Translations under genes and position numbers: made by a program
Part shown: positions 43,742-52,524 of the stretch, in pieces
Layout: every line of letters begins with the position of its first letter
Position numbering within the stretch: the first letter of the stretch is position 1
DNA from: Methylibium petroleiphilum PM1
Lineage (GTDB): Bacteria; Pseudomonadota; Gammaproteobacteria; Burkholderiales; Burkholderiaceae_C
Assembly (NCBI RefSeq): GCF_000015725.1
Contig: NC_008825.1
Coordinates: forward strand, 3,038,001 to 3,102,000
Reading direction: 5' to 3'
Length of the DNA stretch: 64,000 nt
Notes under the pieces: model-generated
Database searches by the model: none
What the model saw: the letters and a program-made list of their open reading frames with translations, nothing else
What the model was told of the DNA's origin: nothing

Positions 43742-45115
43742 TCAGAGCACGACGAAGAGCAGCCACACCACCACCGGGGCCACCAGCGTCACGATGGCGC
43801 CGTACACCAACAGCTGCCGGAAGAACACGTCGCGGTCGATGCCCTTCGCGTTGGCAAGAACCAGTGCGCCATTCGTGGAGAACGGGCTCACGTCGACGAT
43901 GGTCGACGACACCGCCATCGCGGCGATGAAGCCGATGGCGCTGACGCCGGCATCGCCCTCCAGGAAGGGCACCGCCAGTGGAATCAGCGACCCGAGCACC
44001 GCGGTCGAGGAGGCGAAGGCGGACACCACCGCGCCGACGAAGCACAACAGCAGCGCAGCCATCAGCGGCGAGGTGAGTCCCGCGACGCTGTGCCCCACGA
44101 AATCGATCGTGCCCATCTTGTCCATCACACCCACGAAGGTGCTGACGCCCACGATCAGCATGATCTCCGGCCACGACACCTGCCCCAGAGCGCGCTTCTG
44201 CAGGTTGGGCGCCATCAGCGTCAGCAGCAGGCCGATGGAGATCGACACGAAGCCGATGTCCTGCTTGAAGAACAGCGTCAGCACGGCCAGTCCGATCAGG
44301 CCGGCCACGGTGGCCAGCTGATAGGTGCGTGAACCCGTGTCCGCGGATGCCACCGGTGCGGCATTCATCAGGGAATCGTCGTCCCGAATGGCGGTGCGGT
44401 GCTCTTCCGTGAGCGCCTCTGCTTCGGCATCGCCGTATACCTGGGCTCCGCCCTGACCGTGCGCTGTGCGGCGCACGGCAGGGACTTCGCCACTCGCGTC
44501 GGCCTTCTGACGCAGCAGCTTCATGCCGCCGAACATGAAGAACAGCAGCAGCGACACCGTCAAGTTGACCCCCAGGCTCGCCAGCATGGTCGTCATCTCG
44601 CTGAGCGGCAGGCCCGCCTTGGCGACGATCTTGTTGGTGATGCCGCCGTAGATGCTGATCGGCGAGAAGCCGCCGCCCTGCGCGCCGTGCACGACCATCA
44701 AGCCCATCATCAGCGGATTGATGCCGTACTTGGCCGCGAAACCGAGCGCGATCGGCGCGATGATCGCCACGGCCGCGGGACTGACCGCGCCGACGGACGT
44801 GAGCAACGCCGCAATGAAGAACATGATCCACGGGATGGCGGCGATGCGCCCGCGTACCGCCCGCACCGCCAGCTTGACGAGCCAGTCGATCGTGCCGTTG
44901 TTCTGCGCCAGCGCGAACAGGTAGGTGATGCCGACCAGGGTCAGAAACAGATCGGCGGGGAAGCCCCCCAGGATGGCCTTGGCGTTCAGGCCGGCCACCA
45001 GCGTGCCGACAAGGAAGGCGCCGACGAAGGCGATCACGCCCATGTTGATCGGCAGCACGGTGGCGAGCACGAACATGCCGATCAACGTGCAGATGGAAAT
45101 CCAGTGAGCACTCAT
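43742..45115 (-). CDS. MatC-like dicarboxylate (malonate) transporter
   Basis: A 457-residue inner-membrane carrier with about 11-12 helices and a charged cytoplasmic loop at about 220-275. The N-terminal MatC_N region (ISICTLIGMFVLATVLPINMGVIAF) and VVHGAQGGGFSPISIYGGITN and DVSPFSTNGALVLAN place it in the DASS/MatC superfamily. Position before mdcA argues for malonate import. The ATG at 45115 has GGAGACA upstream; an in-frame extension to 45202 lacks a ribosome site. Canonical clusters use MdcLM or MadLM instead. Confidence 0.85.
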   Translation of the reverse strand: MSAHWISICTLIGMFVLATVLPINMGVIAFVGAFLVGTLVAGLNAKAILGGFPADLFLTLVGITYLFALAQNNGTIDWLVKLAVRAVRGRIAAIPWIMFFIAALLTSVGAVSPAAVAIIAPIALGFAAKYGINPLMMGLMVVHGAQGGGFSPISIYGGITNKIVAKAGLPLSEMTTMLASLGVNLTVSLLLFFMFGGMKLLRQKADASGEVPAVRRTAHGQGGAQVYGDAEAEALTEEHRTAIRDDDSLMNAAPVASADTGSRTYQLATVAGLIGLAVLTLFFKQDIGFVSISIGLLLTLMAPNLQKRALGQVSWPEIMLIVGVSTFVGVMDKMGTIDFVGHSVAGLTSPLMAALLLCFVGAVVSAFASSTAVLGSLIPLAVPFLEGDAGVSAIGFIAAMAVSSTIVDVSPFSTNGALVLANAKGIDRDVFFRQLLVYGAIVTLVAPVVVWLLFVVL

Positions 45116-45244
45116 CGATTTGTCTCCGACGGGGTTTTGGTACGGCACGCGGGCGCCGTTTGTGCGTGGCCAGAAGGTACGCACGCCGTCCGGGACGATC
45201 AATGAAGCAGCGAGGTCGACGATTACGCCGGATGAAACGATCGA

Positions 45245-45254
45245 GGGTTAACCC
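45245..45254. promoter_or_regulatory. Palindrome GGGTTAACCC in the mdc promoter region
   Basis: A perfect 10-base palindrome in the 159-base gap between the LysR gene stop (45275) and the MatC-like transporter start (45115). It may be part of the LysR binding region or a weak hairpin after the regulator gene. No clear -35/-10 pair could be set for the mdc operon. Confidence 0.3.
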
Positions 45255-45274
45255 GCGAACGCTCATGCCCAGCC

Positions 45275-46216
45275 TCAAAGGGGCTTGGCCCTTGCGAGTC
45301 GGCACACCGCCAGCAGCGCCAGCAGATTCGGATCGCGCTCGCGCGTCCGCAGGAAGTGCAGGCCGATGGTCTGGCGCATCAGGTATCTGGGCTGCAAGGG
45401 GATGAACTGCACGTCCTGCGGCATCACGCTGCGCACCCGCCCCGGCAGCAGCGTGCAGCCGATGCCACCGCTCACCAGGTTCATCAGCGAGAAGATGTCG
45501 CCGGTCTTCATGACGACGTTCGGCGTGAAGCCGGCGATGCGGAACGACTCCAGGAATCCGCCGTAGGTCACGAAGCCTTCGCTCAGGGAGACGAAACGCT
45601 CCTCGGCGCAAGCGGACAGGTCGACCTCCTGCAGCGCCGCATAGCGCGAGCGGGCCGGCGCGGCGAAGAAGATGTCGTCCTCGAACAGCGGTTCCGATTC
45701 CACGTCGGCGGCGCTCTCGGGCGACCCCATCAGCGCAGCATCGACGCTGCCGTCGCGCAGCTTCTGCAGCAGGTCGGCATTGGAGCCGAGCACCAGTTCG
45801 GTCTGCACGTCGGGCTTGCGCAGCTTCATGCCCATGACCAGCGCCGGCACCGTCTGGTGGGTCAGCGAGTAGAGCGATCCGATGCGGATGCGGTCGGCCG
45901 AATAACCCGCCACTTCGCGGGTGGACCGGATGCCCTCCGTCATGCCGCGCAGCACCTCGCGCGCAACCTCCGCCAGTGCCTGCGCAGCGTCGGTGGGGTG
46001 CAGGTTCCGGCCCTCGTGGCGGAACAGCGCGCAACGCAGACCGCTTTCCAGCGCATGCAGGGCACGGTGCACGCTGACCGCGCTGGTGTCGAGCTTCTCC
46101 GCGGCGCGCGCGAGATTCCCGGTCTCCATGAAGGCCAGCAGGATCTCGAGCCGGCGGAAGGTGATCGCCTCTTCGACACGGACGGCCGCGGTGACATCGC
46201 GGGGAGGGGCAGCCAT
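45275..46216 (-). CDS. mdcR: LysR family regulator of malonate genes (MdcR-like)
   Basis: A 313-residue regulator with helix-turn-helix ITFRRLEILLAFMETGNLARAAEKLDTSAVSVHRALHALE, which matches the MdcR-type malonate-utilisation regulators, and a LysR effector domain (SLYSLTHQTVPALVMGMKL, GGIGCTLLPGR). It is on the same strand and immediately upstream of the transporter-mdc operon, unlike the usual divergent LysR arrangement. The start at 46216 is chosen; in-frame ATGs at 46264 and 46276 are alternatives. Confidence 0.82.
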   Translation of the reverse strand: MAAPPRDVTAAVRVEEAITFRRLEILLAFMETGNLARAAEKLDTSAVSVHRALHALESGLRCALFRHEGRNLHPTDAAQALAEVAREVLRGMTEGIRSTREVAGYSADRIRIGSLYSLTHQTVPALVMGMKLRKPDVQTELVLGSNADLLQKLRDGSVDAALMGSPESAADVESEPLFEDDIFFAAPARSRYAALQEVDLSACAEERFVSLSEGFVTYGGFLESFRIAGFTPNVVMKTGDIFSLMNLVSGGIGCTLLPGRVRSVMPQDVQFIPLQPRYLMRQTIGLHFLRTRERDPNLLALLAVCRLARAKPL

Positions 46217-46294
46217 GGTGTCGCTCGCAGCGGCTCTGTTCCACGGGCTCGTGCGCGTCGGCATCGGTCCGGGCACGGCGGCCCGGACACGGCC

Positions 46295-47299
46295 TCAGTC
46301 GAGCTTCACGTTGGAGGCCTTCACCACGCCGGCCCATCGCTTGGTCTCCGCGCTGACGAAGTCGCCGAAGGCCGTACCGTAGAGAGTGGGCGTGTCGGCG
46401 CCGAGCGTCGTCCAGGCGTCCTTGATCTCCTTCGTGCCGTGGGCCTTCTGCAGTTCGGCGGTCATGCGGTCGATCGCCGCCTGCGGCGTGCCCTTGGGCG
46501 CCCACAGCCCATACCAGGTGGCCACCTGGTAGGTCGGCACGCCGCTCTCGGCGACCGTCGGGATGTCGGGATAGCCGGCGGCACGCTTGTCGCCGGCCAC
46601 CGCCAGCGCCTTGAGACGCCCCCCCTTGATGTGCGCCGCCGACGATCCGAGGCCGTCGAACATCACGTCCACCTGACCTGCCATCAGGTCCTGCAGCGCC
46701 GGACCGGCGCCACGATAGGGGATGTGCGTGATGAAGGTCTGGGTCTGCAGCTTGAACAGTTCACCGGCCAGATGATGCGAGGTGCCATTGCCCGCCGAGC
46801 CGTAATTCACCTTGCCCGGATTGGCGCGCACATAGGCCAGGAACTCCTTGACGTCCTTCACCTGCAGGCGCTGCGGGTTGACGACGATCACCTGCGGCAC
46901 GCTCGAGAGCAGGGCCACCGGCACGAAGTCGGCGCCGAGGTTGTAGTCGAGCTTGGGGTAGACCGCCGGCGCGATGGCGTGGTGCACCGCGCCCATGAAC
47001 CAGGTGTAGCCATCGGGCGCGGCCTTGGCCGCCAGCGTGGCGCCCACGTTGCCGCCGGCGCCCCCCTTGTTGTCGATGATCACCTGGTGGCCGAGCTGCT
47101 TGGTCAGCTGCGCGAACAGCGGCCGCGCGAAGGCATCGGTGCCGCCACCGGCCGGGAAGGGCACGATGACCGTCACCGGCTTGGCCGGCCAGGCCTGCGC
47201 GAGCGCCGGCTGCAGGCTGCCCGCCAGCACAGCGGCAAGCAGCACGGCAACCCTGGGCAGCAAGCGTGACAGGGCGAGGAAAGGGGTCTTCTGAAGCAT
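46295..47299 (-). CDS. Bug/TctC family tricarboxylate-transport binding protein
   Basis: A 334-residue periplasmic binding protein with a signal peptide (cleavage after about residue 34, ALA). WPAKPVTVIVPFPAGGGTDAFARPL, DNKGGAGGNVGATLAAKAAPDGYTW and PYRGAGPALQDLMAGQVDVMFD are typical of the large betaproteobacterial Bug family; the ligand is usually a carboxylate. No TctAB permease is adjacent. It lies next to the malonate regulator and faces a GntR gene; its own promoter carries a GntR-like palindrome. Confidence 0.9.
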   Translation of the reverse strand: MLQKTPFLALSRLLPRVAVLLAAVLAGSLQPALAQAWPAKPVTVIVPFPAGGGTDAFARPLFAQLTKQLGHQVIIDNKGGAGGNVGATLAAKAAPDGYTWFMGAVHHAIAPAVYPKLDYNLGADFVPVALLSSVPQVIVVNPQRLQVKDVKEFLAYVRANPGKVNYGSAGNGTSHHLAGELFKLQTQTFITHIPYRGAGPALQDLMAGQVDVMFDGLGSSAAHIKGGRLKALAVAGDKRAAGYPDIPTVAESGVPTYQVATWYGLWAPKGTPQAAIDRMTAELQKAHGTKEIKDAWTTLGADTPTLYGTAFGDFVSAETKRWAGVVKASNVKLD

Positions 47300-47345
47300 G
47301 GCGTGTCTCCTGGTGAATCGCCTTATGTATGTTTATATCATTTTT

Positions 47346-47382
47346 ATGTATACATTAAACCCATCATCACATCTGCCGTCAA
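47346..47382 (-). promoter_or_regulatory. Promoter of the Bug gene with GntR-type operator
   Basis: Minus strand: TTGACG (47377-47382), 17-base spacer, TTTAAT (47354-47359), the best sigma-70 pair in the window. The perfect palindrome ATGTATACAT (47346-47355) overlaps the -10/start point, and a half-copy ATGTAT lies at 47326. TNGTATACNA-type palindromes are typical of FCD-domain GntR regulators, and such a regulator is encoded divergently. Confidence 0.7.
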
Positions 47383-47428
47383 CCCTGGTGGATGCCCTGA
47401 GGGGGTTGTGGCATGCAAAAATGGGGTC

Positions 47429-48088
47429 ATGAAGATATCGGGACAGCTACGCGATCTGATCGAGGAGCAGATCGCCACCGGTGAATTGGCGCCCGGCAGC
47501 ACGCTGGACGAGGCCACGCTGGTGGAACGCCACGGCGTCTCGCGCACCCCCGTGCGCGAGGCGCTGATCCAGCTGTCCGCCGAAGGCTTGATCGAGCTGC
47601 GGCCACGGCGCGGCGCGGTGGTGGCCGCCATCGGCCCCGCCCGGCTGATCGAGATGTTCGAGGTGATGAGCGAGCTGGAGGCGATGTGCGGTCGCCTGGC
47701 CGCGAGGCGCATGACCGACAAGGAGCGCGCGGAACTTGTGCGCGCCCACCAGGCCTGCGAGCAGGCGCGCTCCGACAGCGACCCCGAGGCCTACTACCTG
47801 TGCAACGAGCGCTTTCACTTCGCGCTGTACGAAGGCAGCCACAACGGCTTCCTGAACGAGCAGGCGCAGTCGCTGAACCGCCGGTTGCGGCCCTACCGCC
47901 GCCTGCAGCTGCGGGTGCGCAACCGCATGAACACCTCGTTCGCCGAGCACGATGCCATCGTCCGTGCGGTGCTGGCGGGCGACGCCGAGGCGGCGGCCAA
48001 CACCTTGCGCGCGCATGTGGTGGTGCAGGGCGAACGCTTCGGCGACCTGCTGGCCTCGCTCGCCGAACTCGCGCCCGCCGCATCCTGA
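47429..48088 (+). CDS. GntR family transcriptional regulator (FCD domain)
   Basis: A 219-residue regulator: winged helix 1-75 ([38 protein letters not shown]) and an all-helical FCD effector domain with metal-ligand-type histidines ([25 protein letters not shown]). The ATG at 47429 is chosen over an upstream in-frame ATG at 47303 that would translate the operator region. Divergent from the Bug gene, so most likely its repressor, released by a small carboxylate. Confidence 0.9.
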   Translation: MKISGQLRDLIEEQIATGELAPGSTLDEATLVERHGVSRTPVREALIQLSAEGLIELRPRRGAVVAAIGPARLIEMFEVMSELEAMCGRLAARRMTDKERAELVRAHQACEQARSDSDPEAYYLCNERFHFALYEGSHNGFLNEQAQSLNRRLRPYRRLQLRVRNRMNTSFAEHDAIVRAVLAGDAEAAANTLRAHVVVQGERFGDLLASLAELAPAAS

Positions 48089-48131
48089 GCCTGGCGCGAT
48101 ACCCCGGCATCGCGCAGGACCGGACCGCGCC

Positions 48132-49040
48132 GTGAACCCGCGCCCACCTCCTCTCTACGTCGGCCGGTTCGCGCCCTCTCCCACCGGCCCGCTGCATGCC
48201 GGCTCGCTGGTCGCGGCGCTGGCGAGCTGGCTGGACGCGCGCGCCCACGGCGGGCGGTGGCTGGTGCGCATCGAGGACGTGGATACGCCGCGCTGCGTGC
48301 CCGGCGCCGAGGCCGAGATCCTGAGCCAGCTCGATCAGCTGGGCCTGCGCCCGGATGCGCCGCCACTGCGCCAGAGCGAGCGCGGCGCGCTCTACCAGGC
48401 GGCGCTCGATCGCCTGCAGCAGGACGGTATGGCGTATCCGTGCGTCTGCACGCGGCAACAGATCGTCGCAGCGAACTCGGCCCGCGGCCTGCTGCCCTCA
48501 CGCCACGCCGAACTCGTCTACCCGGGCACCTGCCGGCCCGAGAACGGTGGGCTGCACGACCGCAGAGCCCGGTCCTGGCGGCTGCACTTGCCCGCGGCGG
48601 CGCTCGTGGACTGGAACGATCGGCGACTGGGTGCGCAGCGGCAGGCCGTCGATCGGGCCGTCGGCGATTTCGTGCTGCGGCGCGCCGACGGTCTGTGGGC
48701 CTACCAGCTTGCGGTGGTGGTGGACGACGCGGCGCAGGGCGTGACCCACGTGGTGCGCGGCGAGGACCTCGCCGACAACACCGCCCGCCAGATCCTGCTG
48801 CAGCGTGCGCTGGGCCTGCCGACACCGCGCTACCTGCACACGCCGCTGGTGCGCGCGGCTGACGGCGAGAAGCTCAGCAAACAGCATGGGGCGCCCGCAC
48901 TTCATCTGTCCGACCCGGCGGCCACGCTGGCGACGGCCGGGGCCGTTCTGGGCCTGACCGTGCCGCGAGACCGCTCGGTGCGCGCATGGCTGGATCGCGC
49001 CATCCTGGCCTGGCGCGCGGCTCACGCAGCGCCAGACTGA
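48132..49040 (+). CDS. gluQ: Glutamyl-queuosine tRNA(Asp) synthetase (GluQ-RS)
   Basis: A 302-residue truncated GluRS-like enzyme that attaches glutamate to queuosine-34 of tRNA(Asp). The HIGH-like motif is in [16 protein letters not shown], zinc ligands fit C104, C106, Y130 and C134, and the KMSKS-like loop is KLSKQHG. It lacks the anticodon-binding domain, as expected. It starts at GTG; no ATG precedes in frame. It follows the GntR gene after 43 bases. Confidence 0.94.
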   Translation: MNPRPPPLYVGRFAPSPTGPLHAGSLVAALASWLDARAHGGRWLVRIEDVDTPRCVPGAEAEILSQLDQLGLRPDAPPLRQSERGALYQAALDRLQQDGMAYPCVCTRQQIVAANSARGLLPSRHAELVYPGTCRPENGGLHDRRARSWRLHLPAAALVDWNDRRLGAQRQAVDRAVGDFVLRRADGLWAYQLAVVVDDAAQGVTHVVRGEDLADNTARQILLQRALGLPTPRYLHTPLVRAADGEKLSKQHGAPALHLSDPAATLATAGAVLGLTVPRDRSVRAWLDRAILAWRAAHAAPD

Positions 49041-49072
49041 AGTTGGGGACCGAAGGCCGGGCAGCGTCCGCC

Positions 49073-49092
49073 GTGTAGGAACAGGACTACAC
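49073..49092. promoter_or_regulatory. Inverted repeat GTGTAG-N8-CTACAC upstream of a response regulator gene
   Basis: Perfect 6-base arms with an 8-base spacer, 110 bases before the ATG at 49202 and about 45 bases upstream of a possible -10 (TAACAT, 49136). NarL/FixJ-type regulators bind such repeats, and one is encoded 0.5 kb away. The right half resembles the GTCCTACAG elements at 51765 and 53751. Confidence 0.4.
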
Positions 49093-49201
49093 GCTCAACC
49101 GCCCCGCACTGACGCGGCGCACCCATCGTCTCCGATAACATCAAAAGACACATGGTGGCGGCAGCGATCCTGCGGCCCCATTCACCCCTGCCCTGCATTT
49201 C

Positions 49202-49600
49202 ATGCCATCGCGTCGCGTTTTCATCGTCGAAGACAGCCCGGTCATCCGGGCCAATCTCATTGATACCCTCGAAGAATTGACGCCGGTGTCCGTGGTCGGT
49301 TGGTCCGACGGCGAAGCGGGCGCACTCGCATGGCTGGCCGAACACCCCGACGGCTGGGATCTGCTGATCGTCGACCTGTTTCTCAAGCAGGGTTCGGGGC
49401 TCGGCGTGCTGCAAGCGTGCAAGCATCGCCCTCCGGAGCGCAAGCTGGTGGTCTTCAGCAACTACGCGACGATCGACCTGCGCATGAAATGCATGGAACT
49501 GCGCGCCGACGCGGTGTTCGACAAGTCCAACGAGATCGACGGCCTGATCGACTTCTGCGGCCATCTGCCCGATGGCGCGCAGGCCGCATCCGTGGCGTGA
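49202..49600 (+). CDS. Stand-alone response regulator receiver protein
   Basis: A 132-residue REC domain only: acid pair E10/D11 (FIVEDSPVIR), phospho-acceptor D58 (LLIVDLFLKQGSGL), the Ser in VVFSNYA in the Thr/Ser position and the conserved Lys in FDKSNE. With no output domain it may act as a phosphate sink or protein-binding switch. It lies convergent with the NarL-type regulator and close to the CHASE3 kinase, so these three may share a pathway. Confidence 0.88.
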   Translation: MPSRRVFIVEDSPVIRANLIDTLEELTPVSVVGWSDGEAGALAWLAEHPDGWDLLIVDLFLKQGSGLGVLQACKHRPPERKLVVFSNYATIDLRMKCMELRADAVFDKSNEIDGLIDFCGHLPDGAQAASVA

Positions 49601-49623
49601 AACGCCGGGCGCCGCCGCGCCCG

Positions 49624-50262
49624 CTATTGGATCAGGCCGTTCTTCAGCGCGTAGTAGGTGAGGTCGCTGTTGGACGCGAGCTTCATCTTCTCCATGACCC
49701 GCGTGCGGTAGGTGCTGACCGTCTTCACGCTCAACGAGAGACTCTCGCCAATGGCCCCGATGGTCTCGCCCTGTGCCAGGCGCAGGAACACCTGCAACTC
49801 GCGCTCGGACAGCTGCTCATGAGGCAATCCTTCGGCCTTGCCGCCACCCAGCTGATCGGCCAGCAGCTCCGCCACGGCCGGCGTGATGTAGCGCCGCCCG
49901 CGCGACAGCGTGCGCACCGCGGTGAGGATCTCCTGAGGATCGCACTCCTTGTTCAGGTAACCGCTGGCGCCCTGTTTGAGCAAGGCGGTGGCGTAGTGCG
50001 TCTCGGGATAGGAGCTGAGGATCAGCACCGGCAGCTCGGGCGCGCGTGCGCGGATGCCCGACAGCACGTCGACGCCGTTCTGGTCGGGCATCGACACGTC
50101 GAGGATCAGCACATCGATGCCGCCGGCGCGCACCAGGTCCATCGCCTCGCGGCCGTTGGAGGCTTCGGCGACGACCTGCAGATCCATCTGCTCGGCGAGA
50201 TACTGGCGCAAACCGGCACGCACGATGGCGTGGTCATCGACGATCGCAACTTTGATGGACAT
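49624..50262 (-). CDS. NarL/FixJ family response regulator
   Basis: A 212-residue DNA-binding regulator: REC 1-120 with D55 (LILDVSMPDQNG) and K105-type lysine (GYLNKECDP), then a LuxR-type helix-turn-helix (about 148-208, LSERELQVFLRLAQGETIGAIGESLSLSVKTVSTYRTRVMEKM). It is divergent from the CHASE3 HisKA_3 kinase, the standard partner class. TAGAAT (minus strand, 50294-50299) could be its -10. Confidence 0.93.
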   Translation of the reverse strand: MSIKVAIVDDHAIVRAGLRQYLAEQMDLQVVAEASNGREAMDLVRAGGIDVLILDVSMPDQNGVDVLSGIRARAPELPVLILSSYPETHYATALLKQGASGYLNKECDPQEILTAVRTLSRGRRYITPAVAELLADQLGGGKAEGLPHEQLSERELQVFLRLAQGETIGAIGESLSLSVKTVSTYRTRVMEKMKLASNSDLTYYALKNGLIQ

Positions 50263-50367
50263 GGACTTCGCTGATCAGGGCCGCGGTGCGAACGATTCTA
50301 GGTCGCCCGTGGTGACCCGTGCATCCTGCACACCCTCACCCGTCGGCGATCACGCCGAGCCTCACGC

Positions 50368-51747
50368 ATGACACGCACTCGCCTGTGGCGCAAGTCCGCC
50401 CTCAGTTTTCCGCTCGCACTGCTGGTGGCACTGGCACTGCTGCTGATCAGTGAGACCTCCTACCACCGCTCGCTGGCAGCCATCCAGGAGACCAACGCCG
50501 CCGTCGATGCACGCATCCACGTCGGCCGCGTGCTGCGCTACATGGTCGATGCCGAGACCGGCCAGCGCGGCTACCTGCTGACCGGCAAGGAAGCCTACCT
50601 CACGCCCTACCGCAACGCGGTAACCCAAATCAAGGAGCTGCTGCCGTCCCTGTCGAGGTACTACGCGACCCACCCTGCGCAGCTGACCGACTTCGAGACG
50701 CTGGCGCGAGCCATCGAGAAGAAGCTGTCGGAGATGTCCGAAACGATCCAGCTGCACCGGGAGGGCCGCGAGGACGCCTGGCGCAGCCTGCTGCAACTCG
50801 ACGTCGGGCTGGAGATGCAGCAGACGATACGTGTCGTGGTCGATCGCCTGATCGGCGTGGAGATGCAGCGCCTGGCGGATCACCAGTCGCAGGTGAAGCA
50901 GACGCTGTTGATCAGCCGGCTCGGCGTGGCGGCCATGACGGTGCTCAGCGTGCTGGCGTTCTATTTCTACCTGAAGCAGACGCGCGAGCTGGGACTGGAA
51001 CGCGAACGCCGGCGCGCGGCGCTGCAGGCCGAACGCGACCTGCTCGAGTCGCAGGTGAACCAGCGCACGCACGAACTCACCGTGCTTGCGCGCCACCTGC
51101 AGACCGCGCAGGAAAGCGAACGCAGCCACCTGGCACGCGAACTGCACGATGAACTCGGTGCCCTGCTGACCTCGGCCAAGCTCGATGTCGCACGGCTGCG
51201 CACCCACCTGCCGACCGTGACTCCCGAGGCCGCGAAGCGGCTGGCGCATCTCAACGAGGCGCTCAACAGCGGGATCGCGCTCAAGCGCCGCATCATCGAG
51301 GACCTGCGGCCCTCGGCGCTGGGCCACCTGGGCCTGACCGTGTCGCTCGACATCCTGACCCGCGAGTTCGGCGAGCGCTCCGGCATGGCCGTGCACACCG
51401 ACTTCGCGCCGGTGAAGCTCGGTGACAGCGGCGACCTCACGATCTACCGCTTCGTGCAGGAGGCGCTGACCAACATCGCCAAGTACGCGAAGGCCACGCA
51501 GGTCGAGGTGCGGCTGAGCGCGATCGGCGAGGAGGGCGTCGAGATCTCGGTGAGCGACGACGGCAGCGGCTTCGATCCCGAGCGTGTGCGCAGCGGCGCT
51601 CACGGTCTGGCCGGCATGCGCTTCCGCGTGGAGGCCGAGGGCGGAGAGATGAAGGTCGAGTCTCGGCCCGGCGAGGGCTCGCGCCTGAGCGCGCGACTGC
51701 CGAAGCGCCCTCCCCCATCGGACGAAGGCGACGAGCTCGCCACCTGA
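50368..51747 (+). CDS. CHASE3-domain sensor histidine kinase (HisKA_3, NarX-type)
   Basis: A 459-residue membrane kinase: helix 11-28, periplasmic CHASE3 domain (about 35-180, with VDAETGQRGYLLTG), helix about 184-201, coiled linker, HisKA_3 phospho-acceptor in LARELHDELGALL (H260) and HATPase (VQEALTNIAKYAKA, DDGSGFDPE, GLAGMRFRVEAEGGEM). It should phosphorylate the divergently encoded NarL-type regulator. The small envelope-stress genes begin 172 bases downstream. Confidence 0.93.
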   Translation: MTRTRLWRKSALSFPLALLVALALLLISETSYHRSLAAIQETNAAVDARIHVGRVLRYMVDAETGQRGYLLTGKEAYLTPYRNAVTQIKELLPSLSRYYATHPAQLTDFETLARAIEKKLSEMSETIQLHREGREDAWRSLLQLDVGLEMQQTIRVVVDRLIGVEMQRLADHQSQVKQTLLISRLGVAAMTVLSVLAFYFYLKQTRELGLERERRRAALQAERDLLESQVNQRTHELTVLARHLQTAQESERSHLARELHDELGALLTSAKLDVARLRTHLPTVTPEAAKRLAHLNEALNSGIALKRRIIEDLRPSALGHLGLTVSLDILTREFGERSGMAVHTDFAPVKLGDSGDLTIYRFVQEALTNIAKYAKATQVEVRLSAIGEEGVEISVSDDGSGFDPERVRSGAHGLAGMRFRVEAEGGEMKVESRPGEGSRLSARLPKRPPPSDEGDELAT

Positions 51748-51764
51748 GCGGGCACGTGAGCGCC

Positions 51765-51845
51765 GTCCTACAGCGATGTGCTGTGGCGGACGACAGCACC
51801 CGGCGGTGGCGTCTCATAGGTCGATCGGGGCCCCCCTTCTACATT
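51765..51845 (+). promoter_or_regulatory. Candidate stress-gene promoter: GTCCTACAG element and TACATT -10
   Basis: GTCCTACAG (51765-51773) is followed by CTGTGG seven bases later, giving an imperfect inverted repeat. TACATT in the context TTCTACATT (51837-51845) is a plausible -10, 74 bases before the DUF1328 ATG. The same 9-base element and a similarly placed TTCTACAGT occur at 53751-53808. Confidence 0.4.
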
Positions 51846-51919
51846 GAGGCTTCGGTTCGGTGCGATTCCCGCGCCGGCCTCCCGGCCCACCGGGAACCGT
51901 CTCAACAGAGGAGCCCTCC

Positions 51920-52084
51920 ATGCTGCACTACGCCGTCGTCTTCTTCATCATCGCGCTGATCGCGGCCGTCTTCGGTTTCGGCGGCATTGCTGCCAGCGCG
52001 GCCGGCATCGCCAAGATCCTGTTCTTCGTGTTCGTGGTCCTCGCCGTCGCCAGTTTCCTGTTCGGCCTGATCCGCAAGGGCTGA
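51920..52084 (+). CDS. DUF1328 family small membrane protein
   Basis: A 54-residue protein, [25 protein letters not shown]..., with two hydrophobic helices; this is a recognised DUF1328/YtjA signature including [17 protein letters not shown]. Function is unknown; family members are often stress-inducible. GAGGAG lies 8 bases upstream of the ATG. It is the first gene of a run of small envelope-type genes. Confidence 0.88.
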   Translation: MLHYAVVFFIIALIAAVFGFGGIAASAAGIAKILFFVFVVLAVASFLFGLIRKG

Positions 52085-52158
52085 GGTCCGCCGCACGAGC
52101 ACCGTCGTTCGCGCCGCAGAGGCGCATACTCTTCTCCACAACCTCGCAAGGAGTTGCC

Positions 52159-52506
52159 ATGTCCACACCCCGCACCGCATCGATCCAACCCCAGGTCCAG
52201 CAGGCCGCCGACGCCGCCAACCGCCTGGCCGACAGCGCCGAGCAGACCGTGAACGGCGTGCGCGAGCGCGTGATCCCGGCGGCGGTTCGCCTGGCGAACC
52301 AGGCCGAGGATCTGGCGCACCGCGGCTACGACGCGGTGCGTGACCGCACCGTGCAACTGCGCGAACGCGCGCTCGACGCCAGCGACCGTGGCGTCCGCTA
52401 CGTGCAGGAGGAGCCCGTCAAGGCGGTCCTGATCGCCGCAGCCGCCGGCGCCGCATTGATGGCAGTCGCGCAGTTCCTGTCGCACCGCCGCAGCGACCGC
52501 CGCTGA
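52159..52506 (+). CDS. DUF883/ElaB-YqjD-type membrane-anchored protein
   Basis: A 115-residue protein: an Ala/Glu/Arg-rich amphipathic helical part (about 15-85, NRLADSAEQTVNGVRERVIPAAVRLANQAEDL) and a C-terminal membrane anchor (VKAVLIAAAAGAALMAVAQFL) followed by a basic tail. This is the layout of YqjD/ElaB, inner-membrane ribosome-associated proteins induced in stationary phase. AAGGAG precedes the ATG. The next gene is YqjE-like, matching the yqjD-yqjE order. Confidence 0.78.
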   Translation: MSTPRTASIQPQVQQAADAANRLADSAEQTVNGVRERVIPAAVRLANQAEDLAHRGYDAVRDRTVQLRERALDASDRGVRYVQEEPVKAVLIAAAAGAALMAVAQFLSHRRSDRR

Positions 52507-52524
52507 TCCGAGACTCTGGCCACC

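Noticed and set aside
43719-46505. 928-codon open frame on the minus strand across transporter and regulator genes
   Set aside because: Same strand but different frame from the MatC-like, LysR and Bug genes, whose motifs, signal peptide and helices are clear; Arg/Gly/His-rich composition.
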